Shown here: piece after piece, positions 8,332-16,780 of the stretch
Layout of the letters: every line of letters starts with the position of its first letter
Position numbering within the stretch: the stretch's first letter is position 1
Translations under genes and position numbers: made by a program
Source: an uncultured Bacteroidales bacterium
GTDB lineage: Bacteria > Bacteroidota > Bacteroidia > Bacteroidales > FEN-979
Length of the DNA stretch: 56,000 nt
Direction: 5' to 3'
Assembly: GCA_903959905.1 (NCBI GenBank)
Contig: CAJBYO010000072.1
Span: 1-56,000 of the forward strand
Notes under the pieces: model-generated
Databases searched by the model: none
Told to the model about the DNA's origin: nothing
The model's input: the letters and a program-made list of their open reading frames with translations, nothing else

Positions 8332-9207
8332 CTACCGGTCAATATACCTCTCCAGTATCGGTTCATAGCTGTCAATTCTCCTGTCTCTCAGGAACGGCCA
8401 GTGAACCCTTGTTTCATCCATTTTATCCATATTCAGATCATGGATATGGATCTCTTCACGGTCATGAGATGCCTGGAAAAGCACGTTGCCAAAAGGGTCG
8501 GCAATGAATGAGCCTCCCCAGAAAGTCATCCCGTGTTCGATCCCTGTACGGTTGACCGAAACAACGTAAACACCGTTGGCGATGGCGTGACTGCGCTGGA
8601 TAGTTTGCCATGCATCGTATTGTTGCCTGTTCAGGGTCTCATCCTGGCTGGCAGCCCATCCGATGGCGGTTGGGTAAAAAATGATCTCCGCCCCCAGGAG
8701 GCTGGTGATTCGCGCTGCTTCAGGATACCATTGATCCCAGCAAATAAGGGTGCCGATCCGGGCATACCTGGTGTTAAACACCTGGTAACCATTGTCACCC
8801 GGTGTAAAATAAAATTTCTCATAGTATCCCGGATCATCCGGGATATGATGTTTACGGTATTTTCCCAGGTATTTTCCGTCGGCATCAATTACAGCAACTG
8901 TATTGTGATACAGGCCCGGTGCCCTGGATTCGAAAAGGGATGCAACCAGCACCACTTCAAGTTCGGAAGCCAATTCAGAGAATAATGAGGTGGCAGGCCC
9001 GGGAATTGGCTCAGCCAGGCTGAAAAAATCGTGGTTTTCCTCCCAGCAGAAATATTCAGAAGTAAACAGTTCCTGCAAACAGATGATCTGGGCTCCCTTC
9101 GCTGCAGCTTCCCTGATTTTTGCGACTGCTTTATCAATGTTTTCCTGCTTAACAGGACTGCAGGTCATTTGAATTAACCCGGTTTTAACAGATGTGGTAT
9201 TCATCAC
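8332..9207 (-). CDS. aguB: N-carbamoylputrescine amidase
   Basis: Nitrilase-superfamily hydrolase of 291 aa that turns N-carbamoylputrescine into putrescine, CO2 and ammonia. The catalytic triad is visible as E46 (CLQELF), K119 (KYRKHHIPD) and C156 (TLICWDQW). The block SVNRTGIEHGMTFWGGSF and the C-terminal RVHWPFLRDRRID are typical of the AguB branch. It lies upstream of aguA on the same strand with a 55-bp gap made almost entirely of heptamers, so both are probably in one transcript, completing an arginine-decarboxylase-type polyamine route. The arginine decarboxylase gene is not in this window. Confidence 0.93.
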   Translation of the reverse strand: MMNTTSVKTGLIQMTCSPVKQENIDKAVAKIREAAAKGAQIICLQELFTSEYFCWEENHDFFSLAEPIPGPATSLFSELASELEVVLVASLFESRAPGLYHNTVAVIDADGKYLGKYRKHHIPDDPGYYEKFYFTPGDNGYQVFNTRYARIGTLICWDQWYPEAARITSLLGAEIIFYPTAIGWAASQDETLNRQQYDAWQTIQRSHAIANGVYVVSVNRTGIEHGMTFWGGSFIADPFGNVLFQASHDREEIHIHDLNMDKMDETRVHWPFLRDRRIDSYEPILERYIDR

Positions 9208-9232
9208 TTATTTTTTATACGAAGGAATTTTC

Positions 9233-9424
9233 AGAGTCTGTTTAACACTGTTTTTAAATCCTTTTAGGGATTTTATAGGGGTAGAAAAACGAGCATAACT
9301 GCATTATTTCGTCCCGTACAGGACGAAATAGTTGTGTAAACAATCAACTTCTACCCATATATTGTGCCTATGGCACAGGTTCAAAATTAGAAATTCAACC
9401 AATTAAGAAATTTAAACAGGCTCT
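9233..9424. mobile_element. MITE-like element with terminal inverted repeats
   Basis: About 192 bp bounded by imperfect 13-bp inverted repeats: AGAGTCTGTTTAA at 9233-9245 and TTAAACAGGCTCT at 9412-9424 (one mismatch). Inside are nested stems. GGGTAGAA (9279-9286) pairs with TTCTACCC (9349-9356). It encloses TATTTCGTCC/GGACGAAATA (9305-9330). A separate TGTGCC-TAT-GGCACA hairpin lies at 9363-9377, and AAATCC/GGATTT at about 9256-9273. There is no ORF. The right end overlaps the stop codon of the adjacent gene. The structure fits a non-autonomous mobile element or a REP-like repeat. Confidence 0.6.
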
Positions 9425-10344
9425 TAATTGTTCAGGAAAAATTTCCTTGTAAATGTTTTGTTGTCATGTGTTATCCTGAGCATGTACACGCCGGTTTTCA
9501 GGTCCTCGTAGCGAATTATTTTTCTTTCATTCAACAGTTTGCCGGCATCATTTTTATAAACGGTCAACCCATTCATGTTGAAAAGGGATATGGTTGTCTG
9601 TTCAGGGAATTTAAAGTCAAGAAACATCATAAGTCGCTTGGTTTCCAGGTCATTGTATACATTGATCCCGGCGTTGTGATTTTTGTCGTTGGTGTTGACT
9701 GTATAATCAAGGAAGAGTTCATCAACGTACAAAACAGTTCCGATGGTCATTGTCTCCTGTGCAGTCGACATGGCGATGATGTTCATCGTGTCTGGTATCT
9801 CTGTACTGATATAGTCAATCCATGCAGAGAAAGGTGTCCAGTCCGGTACGGTATCTTTTGTGGAAAAGCTGCCAAATCCGATGGTATCAACGGTGGCGCC
9901 GGTGGTTTTGGTAAGCCCTATGCCAATCACGCAACTGTCGCCACCTTTCGGACTGTATTTGTAGAAGCCTTTAAGGTGGGTCGGAATATCCACAACGGGT
10001 ACTCCTCCTGATAAAACAAAGGTTCCCGTTGTCAGGTTGATGGTCAGTTTCCCGCAGGTCATAAAACCTGGAATGTCCAACGGGGGCAAGGTATAATGTT
10101 TCGTTTCAAGTTTTGCTGAAAAACTGCCTGTGCCATGGTGGTCGGTGCTTTTTGAAACCACGGTGATGCCCAGGAAAGGGATCATCATCAACTCTTCATT
10201 TGGTGTATCCCAGCCCGTCGGATCAGAGTAACTTCCAAAACTTGTCCAGTTCTCAAAACTGGCATTTGGAATCACCGTTTGTGCATTGCTGGCAATCACA
10301 CAAAATATGATCCCCACAATCAACAATGATTTAAACTTTATCAT
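9424..10344 (-). CDS. T9SS-sorted secreted protein
   Basis: 306-aa secreted protein with an N-terminal signal peptide (cleavage after SNA, near residue 21). It then has a beta-rich domain beginning VIPNASFENW, which resembles the jelly-roll/PCMD-like modules of Bacteroidota surface proteins. The last 80 residues form a T9SS type A sorting domain (INVYND...ISLFNMNGLTVY...LKTGVYMLRI...FTRKFFLNN). The protein should therefore be exported by Sec, crossed through the type IX system and attached to or released from the surface. No catalytic motif is recognised. The stop codon overlaps the terminal repeat of the MITE-like element, which may have replaced the original gene end. Confidence 0.75.
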   Translation of the reverse strand: MIKFKSLLIVGIIFCVIASNAQTVIPNASFENWTSFGSYSDPTGWDTPNEELMMIPFLGITVVSKSTDHHGTGSFSAKLETKHYTLPPLDIPGFMTCGKLTINLTTGTFVLSGGVPVVDIPTHLKGFYKYSPKGGDSCVIGIGLTKTTGATVDTIGFGSFSTKDTVPDWTPFSAWIDYISTEIPDTMNIIAMSTAQETMTIGTVLYVDELFLDYTVNTNDKNHNAGINVYNDLETKRLMMFLDFKFPEQTTISLFNMNGLTVYKNDAGKLLNERKIIRYEDLKTGVYMLRITHDNKTFTRKFFLNN

Positions 10345-10403
10345 AATGTAATCCCTTTAATTTCTTTTGCCCATTGAATTACCTCAGTCTCTTTATCCGG
10401 TTG

Positions 10404-10466
10404 CCCGTCACCCGTCACTCGTCACCCGTCACCCGTCACCCGTCACCCGTCACCCGTCACCCGTCA
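10404..10466 (+). repeat. CCCGTCA heptamer array
   Basis: Nine 7-bp units of CCCGTCA (one CTCGTCA) between two divergent genes, ending about 30 bp upstream of the -7 box of the PorE-like gene. A TTG-initiated frame through it would encode RHPSPVT repeats fused to the PorE-like protein; this is regarded as an artefact. Confidence 0.9.
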
Positions 10467-10497
10467 CAAAGAATTGTAAAATTATCACTTTTCATCA

Positions 10498-10505
10498 TAT
10501 CTTTG
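10498..10505 (+). promoter_or_regulatory. TAnnTTTG promoter, PorE-like gene
   Basis: TATCTTTG fits the -7 consensus exactly. A TTG at 10474-10476 lies 21 nt upstream as a partial -33 box. Transcription would begin only about 8-10 nt before the ATG at 10520, giving a nearly leaderless mRNA and confirming that the upstream repeat is not translated with this gene. Confidence 0.6.
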
Positions 10506-10519
10506 ACAAAATTATCCCC

Positions 10520-12553
10520 ATGATGTGCCCAGTACGCAGGCTGGTTCCCGCTGTATTTTTATTTGCAATGATTTATTTGCTCCCGGTTGTTTCAAGGGCA
10601 TCATTGTTTGATATCATCAATTCAAGTCCAAATCCTGAGTTCTTGCTGTCAGGATCTGATTCCTGTAAAATAAGGCTGGATAAGAAAACCGAAAAAATGT
10701 ACCAGGAGGGTATTGATTATCTAAGGAAGGGAAGCTATAACCTTGCCGGCCAGCAGATGCGCAACGTGATTAAATCGGAGGAGGCCTGTGTGGATGCCTA
10801 TTTTGTGCTTGGGCTTGTCAATTTTAAAAAGCAGGACTACAATTTCAAAGAAGCAGAAAAGAACTTCCGGAAAGTTGTTGAATTGTGCCCTGCTTATGAC
10901 GTTTATGTATATTATTACCTGGGGGAAATATACTATGGCCAGGAAAATTTTGAACTCGCCGCCGTAAATCTGAAGGAGTTTCTGAAGGATGTTGATAAAA
11001 TAAAAAAAGATGAAGACTATAACCGTGCCGCAGCGTTGTTGAAATATGCCGATTTTTATGTTGAAATGGTGAAAAAACCAGTTCCATTTGATCCGAACGT
11101 TGTGGCTGGGATCTCTACTGCAGCGAATGAATACCTGCCTATACTTTCACCTGATAACCAACTGGCCCTGTTTACACGTGAAGTTAAAATTGACCCAAGC
11201 AAAAACAGCCTTGTTCAGGAGGCAAGAACAAGGGAGAAATTCATTTTCAGTGTGAGGCAGAGCGACGGTCAGTTTGATGCAGGTGAGGAGATGCCGGCAC
11301 CCTTTAATATCAATGATAATGAAGGGGGCGCTACATTAACTGCAGATAACAATACGTTGTATTATACGGTGTGCAAATTTGATAACGTAAAGAAATACCT
11401 TAACTGCGACATTTATATGGTTGAAAATGTGGGTGGTGAGTGGAATCCGATAAAAAGCCTCAGCGACAAGGTGAACATGGCGGGCTCGTGGGAATCACAA
11501 CCCTCCGTTTCAGCCGATGGCCACACGCTGTATTTTGTCAGCGACCGCACTGGCGGATTCGGGGGGTATGATATTTACAAGGCAGTGAAAAATCAGTCGG
11601 GCATTTGGGAAACGCCCGTTAACCTTGGCGCGACCATAAATTCAAAGGGCAATGAAAAGTCGCCGTTTATTCACCCTGACGGCAAGACGCTCTATTTCTC
11701 GTCCGACGGTTTACCCGGGTTAGGAGGATACGATATTTTTTATGTAAAACTTGAGGAACAGGGATGGTCAAAACCTAAGAACATCGGTTATCCGATAAAT
11801 TCCCCGGAAGATGAGGTAGGCTTTTTTGTGAGCACAGACGGCACCCAGGGCTTTTTTGCCTCGAACAAGTACAATGGCAGAGGGGGATGGGATCTCTACT
11901 CATTTGATCTTTACGATGCAGCCCGCCCGGAGCGGGTCCTCTTCATCAAAGGAAATGTTAAATCTGAATCGTCTGCAGAGCCACTGAAAGCAAGGATTGA
12001 ACTCAAGAACCTCGAAACCAAGAGCGTTTCAGAGATCCCGATGGATACGCTTACAGGAAACTATGTGGCAGTGGCCCCGTTCAGCAGCGATTATATCATG
12101 ACAGTTAAAAAGGCCGACCACGTCTATGAATCCAAGTATATCTCGAAGGTGGACAGTGCATTTAAGACCCTGGCAAAAGTTGATGTGGAGATGAAACCCA
12201 TTGAACTGAACAAATCGTACCGTATCAACGATATCTATTTTCAATTCAACTCCTTTGATTTAACCCCGGAATCAAAAGTGGTGCTTGATCAGTTGCTTGA
12301 CTTCCTTACCGAAAATGGAACCATTAGTATTCAGGTACAGGGGCATACAGATAACATCGGGAACGATGCAAGTAATTTGAAGCTGTCAGAAAACAGGGCA
12401 CAGTCTGTTTATAAGTACCTGATTGACCAGGGAATACCTGAACCCCGCCTGACCTACAAAGGGTATGGAAAATCGATGCCGGTCGCAACCAATGACACAG
12501 AAGAGGGCAGGGCCAAAAACCGCAGAACAGTATTCGTAATAACCAAAAAGTAA
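10520..12553 (+). CDS. PorE-like OmpA/TPR/WD40-propeller protein
   Basis: 677-aa envelope protein with the domain order of the T9SS component PorE. A signal sequence is followed by TPR helices (about 55-170), a PD40/WD40-like propeller with several SADGHTLYFVSDR-type blades (about 195-465), a carboxypeptidase-regulatory-like domain (about 475-560) and a C-terminal OmpA peptidoglycan-binding domain (about 570-677, with QGHTDNIGND and LSENRAQSV). In Porphyromonas, PorE anchors the T9SS to peptidoglycan. The five T9SS cargos in this window are consistent with that. Porphyromonas PorE is a lipoprotein, but here no lipobox cysteine is evident after the signal (it ends VVSRASL). Other OmpA/PD40 paralogues exist in Bacteroidota, so the PorE name is tentative. 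Confidence 0.8.
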   Translation: MMCPVRRLVPAVFLFAMIYLLPVVSRASLFDIINSSPNPEFLLSGSDSCKIRLDKKTEKMYQEGIDYLRKGSYNLAGQQMRNVIKSEEACVDAYFVLGLVNFKKQDYNFKEAEKNFRKVVELCPAYDVYVYYYLGEIYYGQENFELAAVNLKEFLKDVDKIKKDEDYNRAAALLKYADFYVEMVKKPVPFDPNVVAGISTAANEYLPILSPDNQLALFTREVKIDPSKNSLVQEARTREKFIFSVRQSDGQFDAGEEMPAPFNINDNEGGATLTADNNTLYYTVCKFDNVKKYLNCDIYMVENVGGEWNPIKSLSDKVNMAGSWESQPSVSADGHTLYFVSDRTGGFGGYDIYKAVKNQSGIWETPVNLGATINSKGNEKSPFIHPDGKTLYFSSDGLPGLGGYDIFYVKLEEQGWSKPKNIGYPINSPEDEVGFFVSTDGTQGFFASNKYNGRGGWDLYSFDLYDAARPERVLFIKGNVKSESSAEPLKARIELKNLETKSVSEIPMDTLTGNYVAVAPFSSDYIMTVKKADHVYESKYISKVDSAFKTLAKVDVEMKPIELNKSYRINDIYFQFNSFDLTPESKVVLDQLLDFLTENGTISIQVQGHTDNIGNDASNLKLSENRAQSVYKYLIDQGIPEPRLTYKGYGKSMPVATNDTEEGRAKNRRTVFVITKK

Positions 12554-12563
12554 CCCTCAACTA

Positions 12564-12647
12564 CCCGTCACGCGTCACCCGTCACGCGTCACGCGTCACG
12601 CGTCACCCGTCACCCGTCACCTGTCACCCGTCACGCGTCACCCGTCA
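12564..12647 (+). repeat. CCCGTCA/CGCGTCA heptamer array
   Basis: Twelve 7-bp units alternating CCCGTCA, CGCGTCA and CCTGTCA. They fill the gap between the convergent PorE-like gene and ribH and end 3 bp from the ribH stop codon. Confidence 0.9.
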
Positions 12648-12650
12648 CTC

Positions 12651-13112
12651 CTATAGTTCCTTCATCAAATTAGCCATCTCAATCGCCGCAACCGCTGCAT
12701 CAAATCCTTTATTGCCGCTTTTTGTTCCGGCGCGTTCAATGGCTTGTTCAAGGTTATCGGTTGTTAAAACTCCAAAGATCACCGGCACGCCTGTTTCAAG
12801 GCCAACGTGGGCAACGCCTTTGGATACTTCCGCAGCAACATAATCAAAATGTGGCGTTGATCCCCTGATGACGGCACCGAGGCAGATTACCGCATCGTAT
12901 TTTTTACCTGCAGCCATTTTCTTGGCCAGCAGCGGGATTTCAAAGGCTCCCGGCGACCATACCAGGTCAAGGTTTTGCTCGTCGGCGCCATGACGTTTCA
13001 GCCCGTCAAGACATCCGGATAATAATTTTCCGCTGATGAATTCATTGAAACGGGCAATGACAATCCCGAATTTCAATCCCTTTGCATCAAGTTTACCTTC
13101 AAATGTTTTCAT
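12651..13112 (-). CDS. ribH: 6,7-dimethyl-8-ribityllumazine synthase
   Basis: Penultimate enzyme of riboflavin synthesis, joining 5-amino-6-ribitylaminouracil and 3,4-dihydroxybutanone 4-phosphate. The 153-aa length is standard. Signature blocks are [34 protein letters not shown] and [17 protein letters not shown]. It is the last gene of the minus-strand riboflavin operon, 71 nt after ribBA. No terminator follows; the gap to the convergent PorE-like gene is a heptamer array. Confidence 0.96.
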   Translation of the reverse strand: MKTFEGKLDAKGLKFGIVIARFNEFISGKLLSGCLDGLKRHGADEQNLDLVWSPGAFEIPLLAKKMAAGKKYDAVICLGAVIRGSTPHFDYVAAEVSKGVAHVGLETGVPVIFGVLTTDNLEQAIERAGTKSGNKGFDAAVAAIEMANLMKEL

Positions 13113-13183
13113 ATGATAATTTATGTTTTAAATATTGACAAGGAGCTGCACGATCTATTCCGGAATGGTAAAGATAGTTTTGT

Positions 13184-14401
13184 TTACGATTCATCCCCGA
13201 AGTTGAGAATGTGCCCCATTTTCTCTTTTTTTGTTTTCATATAACGGATATTCTTTGAATTACTGTGTATCTGGATCGGGATACGTTCAATGATATCCAG
13301 TCCGAACCCTTCAATCCCTGAAATTTTCTGCGGGTTATTGGTAAGGAGCCTGATTTTTTTTATCCCCAGGTCAACGAGAATTTCAGCACCGGTACCATAA
13401 TCACGCAGATCGGCATCAAAGCCAAGGGCATTGTTTGCCTCAACGGTATCCATCCCCTTGTCCTGCAATGAGTATGCACGCATTTTGTTGTTAAGTCCGA
13501 TGCCCCGGCCTTCCTGCCTCATGTAAAGGAGTACACCGCGGCCTTCTGCTGCGATCCGTTTCATCGCCAGCTCCAATTGATCGCCGCAGTCGCAGCGCAT
13601 GGAACCAAACACATCACCGGTAAGGCATTCGGAATGTACTCGCACCAGCACGGGTTCACCGTCGTCAACTTCGCCTTTTACCAGGGCAAGGTGGTTTTCA
13701 TTGCTGATCTTGCTCGTATAGCTGTATGCTCTGAATTCTCCGTATTTGGTTGGCATGTCAACAACAACAGCACGCTCAACGAGTGTTTCCGATTTACGCC
13801 TGTAATCAATCAGTGCTGCAATGGTAATGATTTTCAGGCTGTGTTTCTCAACATATTCCATGAGTTCAGGAACACGGGCCATTGAACCGTCTTCATTCAT
13901 GATTTCGCAGATAACCCCGGCAGGGTAGAGGCCAGCCATCTTTGCCAGGTCAACGGAGGCTTCTGTATGGCCTGCTCTGACAAGGACGCCACCCTCTTTG
14001 TATTCTATGGGGAAAATATGTCCGGGCCTGGTGAAATCCCTGGCTTTTGTCTGATTGTCAATGAGCCTTTTGATGGTGAGTGACCGTTCCTGGGCTGAAA
14101 TTCCGGTGGCACATTCAATGGCATCAACAGAAACGGTGAAAGCAGTTCTGTTGGGATCGGTATTCTTGACCACCATGCGTTCAATGTTGAGTTCTTCAAG
14201 ACGATCACGCACAATTGGAAGGCAGATGAGCCCACCGCCGTGTTTAGCCATGAAATTGATGACCGACGGGGTGACTTTTTCTGCAGCGATCACCAGGTCG
14301 CCTTCATTTTCACGGTCTTCATCGTCAACCACAACGATCATTTTGCCTTTTCTGATATCTTCAAGGGCTTCTGCAATGGTGTTAAATTGGTATTTTTTCA
14401 T
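13184..14401 (-). CDS. ribBA: bifunctional DHBP synthase / GTP cyclohydrolase II
   Basis: 405-aa fusion enzyme. The N-terminal half is 3,4-dihydroxy-2-butanone 4-phosphate synthase, with [11 protein letters not shown] near residue 26 and HTEASVDLA. The C-terminal half is GTP cyclohydrolase II, with the zinc site [17 protein letters not shown] and the loop [10 protein letters not shown]. It supplies both precursors for lumazine synthase from ribulose 5-phosphate and GTP. It is third in the operon ribD-ribE-ribBA-ribH. Both halves retain their key residues, so it should be fully bifunctional. Confidence 0.97.
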   Translation of the reverse strand: MKKYQFNTIAEALEDIRKGKMIVVVDDEDRENEGDLVIAAEKVTPSVINFMAKHGGGLICLPIVRDRLEELNIERMVVKNTDPNRTAFTVSVDAIECATGISAQERSLTIKRLIDNQTKARDFTRPGHIFPIEYKEGGVLVRAGHTEASVDLAKMAGLYPAGVICEIMNEDGSMARVPELMEYVEKHSLKIITIAALIDYRRKSETLVERAVVVDMPTKYGEFRAYSYTSKISNENHLALVKGEVDDGEPVLVRVHSECLTGDVFGSMRCDCGDQLELAMKRIAAEGRGVLLYMRQEGRGIGLNNKMRAYSLQDKGMDTVEANNALGFDADLRDYGTGAEILVDLGIKKIRLLTNNPQKISGIEGFGLDIIERIPIQIHSNSKNIRYMKTKKEKMGHILNFGDES

Positions 14402-14458
14402 TTACAGTTTATTCTAGTTGATATAGTTATATAAAGTATCCTGAAGGAATACGAGTCG

Positions 14459-15100
14459 CTATAAAAAATTGTTCGTCGAAAGAAAGTCCATGTCAATTTT
14501 ACTGGATGCGCTACCGGAACCATGAAGTTTTTCAACATATTTCGCAATAATATCACATTCGATGTTCAGTAAATCTCCCGCTTGTTTCCCTTTTAAGGCA
14601 GTCACCTCAAGCGTATGCGGAATGATGGAAACGCTGAATGATTTCCTGTCGCAGGTGGTTACTGTCAAACTGATCCCATCCAAACAGACCGAACCCCTGT
14701 CTGCCATGTAGCGCAATACCTTTTCCGGGGCTGAAATGTTGAACCATACAGCATTTGACTCTTCCCACCTCCGGAGAATCTTGCCGGTACCGTCAATGTG
14801 TCCGCTTACGAGGTGTCCGCCCAGCCGGTCGGCGAGCCTGAGCGCCCTTTCCAGGTTTACGGCGCTGCCGGGCTGAAGTGCACTGAAATTTGTTTGCCGG
14901 ATTGTTTCGGGCATCGCATCAGCTGAAAAACACTCCGGCCCGAAAGCTGTGACAGTTAGACAGATGCCATTTACATTGATGCTGTCGCCGGTTTTAACAT
15001 CCTGCAGCACAACTTTTGCACCAATGGTCAATTGACATGAACTGGCGCCCTGTGTTATTGATTTTATTATTCCTACTTCCTCAACTATTCCGGTAAACAT
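14459..15100 (-). CDS. ribE: riboflavin synthase
   Basis: Riboflavin synthase alpha chain, 213 aa, with the standard start MFTGIVEEVG and two lumazine-binding repeats. Repeat 1 has NVNGICLTV, and repeat 2 has LVSGHIDGTG and CLDGISLTV. It dismutates two 6,7-dimethyl-8-ribityllumazine molecules to riboflavin. It lies between ribD (81 nt upstream) and ribBA (57 nt downstream), so it is controlled by the same FMN riboswitch. Confidence 0.95.
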   Translation of the reverse strand: MFTGIVEEVGIIKSITQGASSCQLTIGAKVVLQDVKTGDSINVNGICLTVTAFGPECFSADAMPETIRQTNFSALQPGSAVNLERALRLADRLGGHLVSGHIDGTGKILRRWEESNAVWFNISAPEKVLRYMADRGSVCLDGISLTVTTCDRKSFSVSIIPHTLEVTALKGKQAGDLLNIECDIIAKYVEKLHGSGSASSKIDMDFLSTNNFL

Positions 15101-15181
15101 ATTTCAATTTTTTAGGCGAACGCTACCTGTTTCAATTCAGTTATTAACAACCTGGTATGCATTTTCATACCAGACAATGTT

Positions 15182-16273
15182 TCAAATCCATCCTTCAACC
15201 ATCAGGTCATTTCCCACTTTTTTTATTCTCATGTTTTTTATATTGATCGCCTCCTCCATGGTGGAGATGCCTTTGCCTCCGACGGCAGTCGGAGCTTTAG
15301 CACCTCCCAGTATTTTCGGGGCAATGAAACTCACCACTTTGTCGACAAGGCCATGCTTCAATGCGGAAAAAGCCAGGGTTGATCCTCCTTCAATCATAAC
15401 ACTGTCAATGCACATGGCGCCGAGGGAATGCAACAGAAAGGCCAGATCGACTTTATTATTTTTTAACGGACAGATAACCACCTGGGCTCCCATCCGTTCA
15501 ATTTGTTTTACTTTTCCAATGTCTGCGAGTTCAGTTGCAGCGATAATGGTGAGTTGTGGATCATTTGTAAGCAGTTTGGCATCTGTTGAAATCCGGCACC
15601 TGGTGTCGGCAACAACTTTTAGCGGATTTTTCCATTGCCCTTTTAGCCTGATGTTTAAAAGAGGGTCATCCGACTTCACAGTATCCACGCCCACCATCAC
15701 GGCACCTAAAGCCTGTCGCAGGAAATGAACCTTTTTTCGTGAAGCCTCACCGGTGATCCATCGCGATGCATTTGTTACTGTTGCTATCTTGCCGTCAAGA
15801 GTCATGGCCGTTTTAAGAACTACAAAGGGCTCGCCTGTCGTAATGTATTTAATGAAAATTTCATTCAACTGCCTGACCTCAGGTTCAAGGCAGCCGACAT
15901 CCACCATAATGCCTTTCGATCTGAGAAAAGAGATACCCCTTCCACTAACCAGCGGGTTCGGATCCACCATTCCCACAACAACCCGGGAAATTCCCATCTC
16001 TGCAATAAGATTTGCACAGGGGGGCGTTTTACCTTCATGAGAACACGGTTCAAGGGTAACGTATAAAGTAGCTCCTGCCGTGTCGTCACGGGAGAGGCCT
16101 TTCATGGCATTGACTTCAGCGTGGTTTCCCCCATAGTACTCATGGAATCCTTCCCCGATGATAACGCCATCCCTGACCAGCACAGCGCCAACCATCGGAT
16201 TGGGATTCACCCATCCGGCACCCTTCCCCGCCAGGCTGATCGCCCTCCTCATATATTTCACCTCATTCATCAT
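15182..16273 (-). CDS. ribD: bifunctional pyrimidine deaminase/reductase
   Basis: First gene of the operon, 363 aa. The N-terminal deaminase has the zinc site HAEVNA and PCSHEGKTPPC (about residues 51-87). The C-terminal reductase begins around VVLKTAMTLDGKIAT and includes SRWITGEASR. Together they perform deamination and side-chain reduction of the GTP cyclohydrolase product. The frame starts with two adjacent ATGs (16273 and 16270). Both lie inside the last GAATGAT units of a heptamer array, and homologues begin a few residues before the YMRRA segment, so one of these must be the start. The FMN riboswitch and terminator lie about 190-390 nt upstream. Confidence 0.95.
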   Translation of the reverse strand: MMNEVKYMRRAISLAGKGAGWVNPNPMVGAVLVRDGVIIGEGFHEYYGGNHAEVNAMKGLSRDDTAGATLYVTLEPCSHEGKTPPCANLIAEMGISRVVVGMVDPNPLVSGRGISFLRSKGIMVDVGCLEPEVRQLNEIFIKYITTGEPFVVLKTAMTLDGKIATVTNASRWITGEASRKKVHFLRQALGAVMVGVDTVKSDDPLLNIRLKGQWKNPLKVVADTRCRISTDAKLLTNDPQLTIIAATELADIGKVKQIERMGAQVVICPLKNNKVDLAFLLHSLGAMCIDSVMIEGGSTLAFSALKHGLVDKVVSFIAPKILGGAKAPTAVGGKGISTMEEAINIKNMRIKKVGNDLMVEGWI

Positions 16274-16437
16274 TCGTCATTCATCATTCGTCATTCGTCA
16301 TTCGCATATTCGTCATTCGTCATTCGTCATTCGCATATTCGTCATTCGCATATTCGTCATTCGCATATTCGTCATTCGCATATTCGTCATTCGCATATTT
16401 GTCATTCGCATATTTGTCATTCGCATATTCGTCATCC
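16264..16437 (-). repeat. compound 7-bp and 15-bp repeat array in the ribD leader
   Basis: Near ribD the units are GAATGAC/GAATGAT heptamers. From 16326 to 16430 there are seven tandem 15-bp units that combine a heptamer with an 8-bp partner (minus strand GAATATGC+GAATGAC), with one more upstream copy of the composite. The array fills the transcribed leader between the riboswitch terminator and ribD. Open frames through it on the plus strand encode only IRHSHIRHS-like repeats and are not genes. Confidence 0.9.
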
Positions 16438-16457
16438 CCATATCCACTACCCCCAAC

Positions 16458-16491
16458 AAAAATGCCCCGTCACTCGTTGGCAACAGGGCAT
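16458..16491 (-). terminator. intrinsic terminator of the FMN riboswitch
   Basis: On the minus strand ATGCCCTGT pairs with ACGGGGCAT (9 bp including one G-T, 12-nt loop) and is followed by TTTTTGTT. It lies about 40 nt downstream of the FMN aptamer and before ribD, the position expected for a transcription-attenuating expression platform. Confidence 0.75.
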
Positions 16492-16530
16492 AATCCTATT
16501 TAAAATGATAAAAGGGTCAGATTAAATACG

Positions 16531-16660
16531 ATTCTTCTTCCATCCAGACTGTACTGTCGGTGCCGTAATTGCAACGGCTCATTTCCCTTTTATTTTCGTA
16601 TTGAAAAAATCGGGAGTCGCGGACTTTACCGCCGGTCGGGAATTTCACCCTGCCCTGAAG
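16531..16660 (-). promoter_or_regulatory. FMN riboswitch (RFN element)
   Basis: The minus strand carries the conserved core in order: TTCTTCAGGGCAGGGTG, AAATTCCCGACCGGCGGT, AAAGTCCGCGAC, then AAGGGAAATGAGCC, ACCGACAGTACAGTCTGG and ATGGAAGAAG. P1 is formed by TTCTTC and GAAGAA. The aptamer senses FMN and should switch off ribD-ribE-ribBA-ribH when FMN is abundant. Confidence 0.95.
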
Positions 16661-16723
16661 AACCAATTTTTATTTTTATGAACTGCGTTGATGAATTGTT
16701 CTTTTCAGACCTGATTCATCGTG

Positions 16724-16731
16724 CAAAGATA
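16724..16731 (-). promoter_or_regulatory. TAnnTTTG promoter of the riboflavin operon
   Basis: On the minus strand TATCTTTG is an exact -7 match about 60 nt upstream of the FMN aptamer. The -33 region would fall inside the neighbouring terminator hairpin and shows no clear TTTG. Confidence 0.5.
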
Positions 16732-16734
16732 TTG

Positions 16735-16774
16735 AAATAAATCCACTGTTAACGAATTAACAGTGGATTTATTT
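16735..16774 (-). terminator. 18-bp perfect hairpin terminator
   Basis: AAATAAATCCACTGTTAA (16735-16752) is perfectly complementary to 16757-16774 across a CGAA loop. It lies 7 bp after the stop of the T9SS protein gene and so should end that transcript, separating it from the riboflavin promoter. Confidence 0.8.
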
Positions 16775-16780
16775 GTTGGT

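Noticed and set aside
10367..10519. N-terminal extension of the PorE-like protein with RHPSPVT repeats
   Set aside because: It begins at TTG, is encoded by a heptamer array, and lies upstream of a perfect -7 promoter box and a signal peptide.
16121..16525. Open frames encoding IRHSHIRHS-type repeat proteins
   Set aside because: They are translations of the heptamer/15-mer array opposite the ribD leader, with no start signal or family match.
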